Source of the DNA: Pusillimonas caeni
GTDB lineage: Bacteria > Pseudomonadota > Gammaproteobacteria > Burkholderiales > Burkholderiaceae_B
Assembly: GCF_003545815.1 (NCBI RefSeq)
Contig: NZ_PDUW01000004.1
Location: forward strand, 1-64,000
Length of the DNA: 64,000 nt
Reading direction: 5' to 3'
Shown: piece after piece, positions 58,260 through 64,000 of the stretch
Numbering within the stretch: position 1 is the first letter of the stretch
Layout of the letters: every line of letters begins with the position of its first letter
The notes under the pieces: generated by a model
What the model was told of the DNA's origin: nothing
The model's input: only the letters and a program-made list of their open reading frames with translations
Database searches by the model: none
Program-made: the position numbers and the translations under genes

Positions 58260-58717
58260 TGGGGATTGGTCGCCGCGTTGTTGGGATGGGTTCTGACGGG
58301 GCCCGCCACCATGCAATTGTTGGCGATGATGTTGCTGACCGTGGTCTGCTGCCCATTGACGGTCTGGACGACGTCCTGGGTCAGCATATTGCCGTGGGTC
58401 TCGCCGACAGTGTCATAGTTGAACTTGTCGGTCGTCCAGGTGTAGCCGTTGCCGCGGAAAGTATTGCCCACCATGTCGGCGTTGCTGGCCGTGGCGCGCG
58501 TCAGGTCCACCGCCTGAGTGTTGTAGATGACCTTGGCGGCCAGCGCCTCGCCTCCCTGGAAAGTGTATTGCACGGTCAAGGGCTGCTGAGCGCCCTGGGG
58601 ACCGCAGGCGTAATGCACCGTCTTTTGCGAAAGCTGGGTCGCGTCCCTCGGGGTCGTGCAGGCGGCCAGCCCGGCGCATAGAAGAATACCGGTCGTGGCG
58701 ATGAGCGTTTTATTCAT
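58256..58717 (-). CDS. MliC-like lipoprotein
   Basis: This 153-residue lipoprotein has a signal peptide with lipobox GLAACT. The mature part has VHYACG, a Cys-bearing strand near the start as in the MliC/C-type lysozyme inhibitor fold, and a late Cys in NNCMV that could pair with it. The fit to MliC is partial: the C-terminal region is longer and Asn/Thr-rich. It overlaps the CinA-domain gene by four bases. Confidence 0.65.
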   Translation of the reverse strand: MNKTLIATTGILLCAGLAACTTPRDATQLSQKTVHYACGPQGAQQPLTVQYTFQGGEALAAKVIYNTQAVDLTRATASNADMVGNTFRGNGYTWTTDKFNYDTVGETHGNMLTQDVVQTVNGQQTTVSNIIANNCMVAGPVRTHPNNAATNPQ

Positions 58718-58820
58718 GGCTTTTTCCTCGAAGTTGTCGCATCGCTTTCCCAGCAAGTAGCGCGCCCGGCAGATGTGTAGAATGCGGATTGGGTCACTCA
58801 ATACACCTGGAGATCGAAAT

Positions 58821-59387
58821 ATGTCGCTCAAGCTTCAAGTCATTATCTGCAGCACCCGGCCCGGCCGCGTAGGCCCCTCGGTCGGCACGTGGTTCAAGGA
58901 TTTCGCCGCCCGGCACGGCAAGTTCGACGCCTCGCTGGTCGACTTGGCCGATTTCAACCTGCCTCTTTACGATGAGGCCAATCATCCGGTGCAGCGCAAA
59001 TACGAAAAAGAGCACACCAAGGCCTGGAGCGCCAGCGTCTCGCAGGCCGACGCCTATGCCTTCGTGACGCCCGAATACAACTACGGCCCGCCGCCCTCCT
59101 TCGTGAACGCCCTGAACTACGTCTATAAAGAGTGGAATTACAAGCCCTGCGGCTTCGTGAGCTACGGCGGCGTCTCGGGCGGCATGCGCGCGGTGCAGCT
59201 GGAAAAGCAGCTGGTCACCACGCTGAAGATGATGCCCATGGTCGAAGGCGTGGCCATTCCCATGGTGGCCACGCTGCTGGACGAAAACCGCAAGTTCAAG
59301 TCCAACGAGCTCATCGACACGGCCGCGAACACCATGCTGGACGAACTGCATCGCTGGGCCGAGGCGCTCAAGACGCTGCGCGCCTGA
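58821..59387 (+). CDS. NADPH-dependent FMN reductase family protein
   Basis: This 188-residue flavodoxin-like oxidoreductase has the FMN phosphate loop STRPGRVGPSVGTW near residue 11 and the ring-binding segment TPEYNYGPPPSFVNALNYV near residue 86. Members reduce quinones, chromate or azo dyes using NAD(P)H. The physiological substrate is unknown. CTGGAGATCGAAAT precedes the ATG at 58821. Confidence 0.9.
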   Translation: MSLKLQVIICSTRPGRVGPSVGTWFKDFAARHGKFDASLVDLADFNLPLYDEANHPVQRKYEKEHTKAWSASVSQADAYAFVTPEYNYGPPPSFVNALNYVYKEWNYKPCGFVSYGGVSGGMRAVQLEKQLVTTLKMMPMVEGVAIPMVATLLDENRKFKSNELIDTAANTMLDELHRWAEALKTLRA

Positions 59388-59396
59388 CCTCTCTCG

Positions 59397-59972
59397 CTAG
59401 AACAGGCCCTGTCCCACCCCGGACAGGGTCAACACGCCCAGCACTGCGAAAATGATCGCGGCCAGGGTATGCACCAGCTTCATCGGCACGCGCTCGACGA
59501 ACTTCCGGGCGATCAGCACCGCGGGCACGTTGGCGATCAGCATGCCCAGCGTCGTGCCCAGCACCACCGCCGTCACCGACGCATAATTGGCCGCCAGCGC
59601 CACCGTCGCCACCTGGGTCTTGTCCCCCATCTCGGCCAGAAAGAAGGCGACCAGAGTGGCGCCGAAAACGCCCATCCTGCCGGCCGACGGCGCAGCGTCG
59701 TCGTCCATCTTGTCGGGTATCAACACCCAGGCGGCCATGGCAATGAAGGACAGTCCCAGCAGCCAGCGCAGGGTCGACGGCTCGACCGCCGTCGTGATCC
59801 ATGCTCCCAGCACGCCGGCCAGGCCATGATTCACCAAGGTGGCACAGACGATGCCCGCGATGATGGGCCACGGACGCCTGAATCGCGCGGCAAGAATGAA
59901 AGCCAGCAGTTGCGTCTTGTCGCCGATCTCGGCCAGCGCGACCACACCGGTGGAAACGAGGAAAGCTTGCAT
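59397..59972 (-). CDS. TMEM165/GDT1-family manganese exporter
   Basis: This 191-residue protein has two halves, each with the family motif E-x-GDKT: LAEIGDKTQLLAF near residue 15 and LAEMGDKTQVATV near residue 112. About six transmembrane helices are present. Bacterial members (MneA-type) export Mn2+. The yybP-ykoY riboswitch upstream on the same strand supports this. The ATG at 59972 is chosen over one ten codons upstream because the first helix starts there. Confidence 0.92.
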   Translation of the reverse strand: MQAFLVSTGVVALAEIGDKTQLLAFILAARFRRPWPIIAGIVCATLVNHGLAGVLGAWITTAVEPSTLRWLLGLSFIAMAAWVLIPDKMDDDAAPSAGRMGVFGATLVAFFLAEMGDKTQVATVALAANYASVTAVVLGTTLGMLIANVPAVLIARKFVERVPMKLVHTLAAIIFAVLGVLTLSGVGQGLF

Positions 59973-60039
59973 TGTGTTGAATATCCATAGCCGGCGTTGC
60001 ACGATCGACCACCAGGCCCCGGCCGACGGCGGGATCCAG

Positions 60040-60168
60040 CGGTCAAAAGTCTTGCCAGGCTACTGCGGACGAAAGGCCCGAGCTGTTTGCGCCATGGCCC
60101 TGTGCGGCCAAGTATGTTGACGCAGACCGCCCCATTGCGGGACGCGGCTACTCCCTGATGACGGGGCG
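60040..60168 (-). promoter_or_regulatory. yybP-ykoY manganese riboswitch
   Basis: On the minus strand the leader contains CATCAGGGAGTAGC, then GTCAACATACTTGG, and near its 3' end GCCTGGCAAGACTTTTGACC. These are the hallmark internal loops and P1 closing strand of the yybP-ykoY Mn2+ riboswitch. It ends 68 bases before the ATG of a Mn exporter of the TMEM165 family, a known target class. A -10-like TACAAT lies just upstream at 60169-60174. Confidence 0.88.
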
Positions 60169-60325
60169 ATTGTACACCATCGTAAAAAACGCGCACCGCC
60201 CGGCTTACTTCAACTGCGGGGCGCCTCCGGCCTGTTTCCGGTAGAACGCGCCAGACCCCATCATTCACCCACCGGTGCAACAATGCGTTCCCAAAAGCGC
60301 TCTTCTGCGCCGCTCAGGCGGTCCA

Positions 60326-60331
60326 TATAAT
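60326..60331 (+). promoter_or_regulatory. Probable -10 element of the pirin gene
   Basis: A perfect TATAAT lies 94 bases upstream of the pirin ATG. The sequence 17 bp before it (TTCTGC) is only a weak -35. Confidence 0.45.
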
Positions 60332-60424
60332 GAAATCGTGAACGAAACCGTGTCGCCGAGACCGTCAAGGGCCCAGCTTCCAAGCCGCCGCGGTCCCGCC
60401 GGCCCCTTCCAGCGAGAAAACACC

Positions 60425-61300
60425 ATGAGCACAGCCACCCTCCAATCCGAACGCGTCGACCACCCGCGCAGCATAGAGCGGCTGGTCGCCGGCATGCCCA
60501 CCTCCGACGGCGCCGGCGTCAAGCTGACCCGCGTCCTGACCCAGGACCTGCAGCGCAGGCTCGACCCCTTCCTGATGCTCGACGCCTTCGGCAGCGACGA
60601 GGCCGACGACTACATCCGCGGCTTCCCCGACCATCCCCACCGGGGCTTCGAGACCGTCACCTACATGATCGCCGGGCGCATGCGCCACCGCGACAGCTAC
60701 GGCCACGAGGGCCTGCTGCAGAACGGCGGTGTCCAATGGATGACCGCGGGACGCGGCGTCGTCCATTCAGAACTGCCCGAGCAGGAGGCGGGCCGGATGG
60801 AAGGCTTCCAGCTCTGGCTGAACCTGCCGTCCCGGGACAAAATGACCCAGCCCTGGTATCGGGACATCCAAAGCGAAGAAATCCCCGAGGCCCGCGTCGG
60901 CGACGTCCGCGTCCGTGTCATCGCCGGCTCCACCCACGGGATGGAAGGGGCGATGCAGAGGGCCGTCACGGAGCCCCTTTATCTGGACATCCACTTCGAG
61001 GGGCCTGATATCTTCCGCCAGTCGCTGCCCGCGGCGGCCAACGCCTTTGTGTACGTCTACCGGGGCAATGTCCGGGTGGGCGACGAGGCCGTGGGCGAGC
61101 AAAGGATGGCGATCCTGCGCAACGATCCCGATTCGGACGGGGTGGTTCTGCAAAGCGACGGCCCGGCGCGGGTCCTGCTGATCGCCGGCATGCCGCTGCG
61201 CGAACCGATAGCCCAGCACGGGCCTTTCGTGATGAACACGAGGCAGGAGTTGATCCAGGCGTTCGAGGATTTTCAGGCCGGGATGTTCGGGGCCTCCTAA
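60425..61300 (+). CDS. Pirin family protein (bicupin)
   Basis: This 291-residue bicupin has the N-terminal metal motif DHPHRGFETVTYMIAGRMRH (His/His/Glu ligands) and a second His in QWMTAGRGVVHSELP. Bacterial pirins can act as quercetinases or metabolic modulators. The role is uncertain. AGCGAGAAAACACC precedes the ATG at 60425. Confidence 0.92.
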   Translation: MSTATLQSERVDHPRSIERLVAGMPTSDGAGVKLTRVLTQDLQRRLDPFLMLDAFGSDEADDYIRGFPDHPHRGFETVTYMIAGRMRHRDSYGHEGLLQNGGVQWMTAGRGVVHSELPEQEAGRMEGFQLWLNLPSRDKMTQPWYRDIQSEEIPEARVGDVRVRVIAGSTHGMEGAMQRAVTEPLYLDIHFEGPDIFRQSLPAAANAFVYVYRGNVRVGDEAVGEQRMAILRNDPDSDGVVLQSDGPARVLLIAGMPLREPIAQHGPFVMNTRQELIQAFEDFQAGMFGAS

Positions 61301-61936
61301 CTTTCAGGGCCTTTTTGGGATCTCTTAATTTTGGGGGTCTCTTAACTTCTAGCCCCGTCCCTGTGCTGCGGGGGGGGGGTGCATTGGAGCAAGGAGACGG
61401 CTCGCGTGCGAGGCCACAAAATTCGAAATCTTGAGGCGTGGGGTGGGTTTGTATTTTGGGCGACGTCCGAGCAAGCCGAGTACCCTGTCATTTTCGGGGA
61501 GGCAAGCCCGCAACTGTTTGAACGGGCACGCTTGGCGGACCACTGGTCCGCCGCCCGTGAGTTTTGCGGGCGCCCCGAAAATGATAGGGTAGGAGGGAAG
61601 CCCGGCAAAGCCGGGCCGCAGCGAGCGGCGCCCAAAATACAAACCCGCCCCGCGCCGGCTTAAGTACTCCAAGCCCCCACGCCCCCACATGCATATCCCC
61701 CCGGCGGCAATGAACACAAGACATCCAAATGGGCCATACCCATCCAAAAACACAGCATTAAACCCAAAAATGGAACAACAAGTTCCGAGACGACCGGCTA
61801 ATCAAGCCAACTCCTATTGGCTACCATTTTCCTTACTAGCTTCAGCCTTTGACAAAAAACCGCCCCTGCAACGGGCCGCCGCCAACGCGGCAAGCGCAAA
61901 GACCACGAGCCAAACAAACATACCGGGGAACCATCC
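61301..61936. other. Gene-free region with G-tract and large palindrome
   Basis: No gene is supported. It begins with related A+T-richer units (CTCCTAACTTT, TCTCTTAATTTT, TCTCTTAACTTC, 61294-61350) and then a run of ten G (61370-61379). A nested 220-bp palindrome follows at 61436-61655. From 61680 to 61930 the sequence is ordinary intergenic DNA before azoR. Open frames crossing the palindrome on both strands look like products of the repeat, not genes. Confidence 0.6.
61436..61655. repeat. Large nested imperfect palindrome
   Basis: The outer 27-base arms (61436-61462 and 61629-61655) differ at only two sites and both differences keep G:T pairing. The next arms (61482-61499 and 61573-61590) match at 17 of 18. 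A third pair reads GCCCGCAA (from 61506) against its complement ending at 61571. The centre is GGCGGACCA-C-TGGTCCGCC (61534-61552). A side hairpin GCCCGGC/GCCGGGC lies at about 61600-61616. It could form a cruciform or a long RNA hairpin. I do not recognise the family. Confidence 0.85.
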
Positions 61937-62566
61937 ATGACAACCAAACTGCTGCACATCGACTCCGCCATCACCGGCGACGCCTCCGTTTCCCGTGAAC
62001 TGACCCGGCGCATCGTCGACCACTACGTCGACACCCAGGCCGATATCGAAGTCCAGTACCTCGACCTCGCCGCCCAGGCCCCCTCCCATCTTTCCGCCGA
62101 CTCCCTCGGCTTTCGCCTGCCGCCCGACGCCGCCGAACTGTCCGACATACAGCGCCGCGAGAACCAGCGCTCTGAAGCATTGATCAGCCAGTTCCTCGAA
62201 GCCGACGTCGTCGTCGTCGGCGCCCCCATGTACAACTTCACCATACCCAGCCAGCTCAAAGCCTGGATCGACCGGCTCGCCCAAGCCGGGCGCACCTTCA
62301 AGTACACCGAGAACGGCTCCGTGGGCCTGGCGGGCGGCAAGCGGGTCATCGTCGCCTCCTCCCGGGGCGGCGCCTATTCATCGTCCGAGCAGGGCCGCGC
62401 CCTCGAGCATCAGGAAAGCTACCTCGAGACCATTTTCGGTTTCTTCGGCATCACCGACGTCCAGTTCGTGCGCGCCGAAGGCGTCAACATGGGCGCGGAC
62501 GCCAAGCAGAACGCCATGAATAAGGCGATCGGTTCCATCACGGAACTGGCCGCCCTGGCCGCCTGA
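61937..62566 (+). CDS. azoR: FMN-dependent NADH-azoreductase
   Basis: AzoR reduces quinones and azo bonds using NADH with bound FMN. The 209-residue protein has the typical [16 protein letters not shown] start, [20 protein letters not shown] near residue 95 and the later [13 protein letters not shown]. Two other flavin reductases in the window are of a different subfamily. Confidence 0.93.
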   Translation: MTTKLLHIDSAITGDASVSRELTRRIVDHYVDTQADIEVQYLDLAAQAPSHLSADSLGFRLPPDAAELSDIQRRENQRSEALISQFLEADVVVVGAPMYNFTIPSQLKAWIDRLAQAGRTFKYTENGSVGLAGGKRVIVASSRGGAYSSSEQGRALEHQESYLETIFGFFGITDVQFVRAEGVNMGADAKQNAMNKAIGSITELAALAA

Positions 62567-62656
62567 GCATAATGTGGACCGGGCTTGCCTAACTCTAAGC
62601 AGCCGGGGCTGGCCCTGCTAAAATCGGCCTTCTTCAGCTATTTGGCAAGCGGCACC

Positions 62657-64000
62657 GTGAGCACCTCCCTTTCGTTCAGCAGCACGGCGCTCTCGCGCCC
62701 CGTGCTCGACAACCTCGACCAGCTCGGCTACGCGCGGATGACCCCCATCCAGGCGCAAAGCCTGCCGGCCATCCTGGAAGGGCGCGACCTGATCGCCCAG
62801 GCCATGACAGGCAGCGGCAAGACCGCCGCCTTCGGCCTGGGCATCATGCATACGCTCAAGCCCGCCTGGTTCGGCACCCAGGCGCTGGTGCTTTGCCCCA
62901 CGCGCGAATTGGCCGCCCAAGTGGCTCAGGAGCTCAGGCGGCTGGCCCGGCATGCCGGCAACATCAAAGTGCTGGTTCTGGCGGGCGGCGCCTCGCTCGA
63001 ACGCCAGATCGATTCCCTGCGCCATGGCGCCCACATCATCGTCGCCACGCCCGGCCGCTTCCGCGACCATCTGCAGCGCAACACCGTCGACCTGTCCGGC
63101 CTGCGCACCCTCGTCCTGGACGAGGCCGATCGCATGCTGGACATGGGATTTCACGACGACATGGTGGACATCGCCGCCGCCTGCCCGCGCAAGCGGCAGA
63201 CCCTGCTGTTTTCCGCCACCTATCCGGACAACGTGCAAAGAATCGCCGCCCGCTTTCTGCGCGACCCCGTCGAAGTGCGCATCAAGGCCCTGCTGCCCGA
63301 AAGCCGGCTCGAAGAACATTTCTACGAAGTCGAGGCCGACCAGCGCCTCGCCGCCGTGGCCCGCCTGCTCACCCACTTCCGCCCCGTCTCCACCCTGGCA
63401 TTCTGCAATACCAAGGCCGCGGTCCACGAGCTGGCCGAGTTTCTGCAGCAAAGCGGTTTTTCGGTACTGGCCCTGCACGGCGACCTGGAACAGCGCGATC
63501 GCGAAGACATACTGGTGCAGTTCGCCAACCAGAGCTGCTCGGTGCTCGTGGCCACCGACGTCGCGGCGCGCGGCCTGGACATACAGTCGGTCGACGCCGT
63601 GCTCAACGTCGAACTCGCGGCCCAGCCCCAGGTGCACGTGCATCGCATCGGCCGCACCGGACGCGGCGGCACGAAAGGCCTGGCCCTGAGCCTGGTTTCG
63701 CCGCAGGAACGGCATCGGGCCCAACGCATCGAGGAATACCAGGGCAAGCCCCTGCCATGGCGGCGCCTGCATTCCCTGCCCCGCTCGGCCGGCCGGCCGC
63801 CGGAGGCGCCCATGATCACCCTGTGCATACAAGGCGGCAAGAAGAACAAGCTGCGGGCCGGCGACCTGGTCGGCGCGCTGACCAAGGACGCCGGGCTGCC
63901 CTTCGACAGCCTGGGGAAAATCGACGTGTTCGATTTCGTGACCTTCGTCGCCCTGAAGCGATCCATTGCCGACGAGGCTTACGACAAGCTGGCCAACGGC
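62657..64000 (+). CDS. dbpA: ATP-dependent RNA helicase DbpA (runs off window)
   Basis: This DEAD-box helicase works on 23S rRNA in 50S assembly. The reading frame opens with GTG at 62657 and is unbroken for 448 codons to the window edge. Motifs in order are the Q motif (GYARMTPIQ), AMTGSGKTAAF, PTRELA, TPGR, DEAD as VLDEADRMLDMG, SAT, and HRIGRTGRGG. The C-terminal DbpA RNA-binding domain begins near KKNKLRAGDLVGAL. No ATG gives a complete N-terminus, so GTG is preferred. The 3' end lies outside the window. Confidence 0.94.
   Translation, partial: MSTSLSFSSTALSRPVLDNLDQLGYARMTPIQAQSLPAILEGRDLIAQAMTGSGKTAAFGLGIMHTLKPAWFGTQALVLCPTRELAAQVAQELRRLARHAGNIKVLVLAGGASLERQIDSLRHGAHIIVATPGRFRDHLQRNTVDLSGLRTLVLDEADRMLDMGFHDDMVDIAAACPRKRQTLLFSATYPDNVQRIAARFLRDPVEVRIKALLPESRLEEHFYEVEADQRLAAVARLLTHFRPVSTLAFCNTKAAVHELAEFLQQSGFSVLALHGDLEQRDREDILVQFANQSCSVLVATDVAARGLDIQSVDAVLNVELAAQPQVHVHRIGRTGRGGTKGLALSLVSPQERHRAQRIEEYQGKPLPWRRLHSLPRSAGRPPEAPMITLCIQGGKKNKLRAGDLVGALTKDAGLPFDSLGKIDVFDFVTFVALKRSIADEAYDKLANG

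Noticed and set aside
61379-61663. 94-codon frame and antisense frames over the large palindrome
   Set aside because: The coding potential is explained by the palindrome. Peptides are Ala/Arg/Pro-rich and lack start signals.
1-64000. CRISPR arrays, insertion sequences, prophage or tRNA genes
   Set aside because: No direct-repeat/spacer pattern, transposase, integrase or phage structural gene was found. The only tRNA-like sequence is the T arm of ssrA.

Overview
The window is chromosomal DNA of a high-GC betaproteobacterium, most likely of the family Alcaligenaceae (Bordetella, Achromobacter, Pusillimonas and relatives). The support is a transfer-messenger RNA encoding the tag ANDERFALAA, a small OmpA-family protein of the Bordetella type, and gene order: gyrA-serC-pheA-tyrA-aroA-cmk-rpsA-ihfB-lapA-lapB-hldE-hldD, and orn next to an M48 peptidase, rsgA, nudL and rplS. 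I see no phage, insertion sequence, CRISPR array, rRNA or tRNA. Genus assignment is inference.

Layout. 1-820 is gene-free and holds two long hairpins. 824-7366 (minus) carries an MFS transporter, pgsA, uvrC, nagZ, acpS, a paaG-like hydratase/isomerase and orn. 7414-11342 has an M48 peptidase and rsgA (plus) converging on nudL, rplS and a small membrane protein (minus). 12022-17449 (minus) has a 1-Cys peroxiredoxin, an acyl-CoA dehydrogenase, etfA, etfB and a histone-deacetylase-fold amidohydrolase. 17460-21001 (plus) has mltB and the ergothioneine genes egtD-egtB, converging on cysM. 21032-36548 (minus) is the large conserved block: cysM, comEA-like, hldD, hldE, lapB, lapA, ihfB, rpsA, cmk, aroA, tyrA, pheA, serC, gyrA. 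It joins aromatic amino acid and serine synthesis, heptose synthesis for LPS, LPS control and core DNA/RNA proteins. 36973-39727 (plus) is ompA, ubiG, yaeQ, gph, followed by ssrA (minus).

From 40373 the region is more accessory: a LysE exporter divergent from a MocR regulator with a clear operator, a hydrolase/DinB/SDR run, a TetR-VOC-SRPBCC operon divergent from a lipoprotein sulfatase with EF-hand-like repeats, a gentisate catabolic set (3-hydroxybenzoate 6-hydroxylase, gentisate 1,2-dioxygenase, LysR, MHS transporter), a Fur-boxed TonB receptor, small stress/envelope proteins, a TMEM165-type Mn exporter behind a yybP-ykoY Mn riboswitch, pirin, azoR and the start of dbpA.

The most unusual structure is a family of four hairpins (220-312, 484-568, 9598-9690, 11719-11811). 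Their 32-bp arms differ almost completely between copies yet stay self-complementary within each copy, while the apical segment is nearly identical. A separate nested 220-bp palindrome lies at 61436-61655, and a terminator-like repeat occurs at 26359, 39743 and, in part, 43590.
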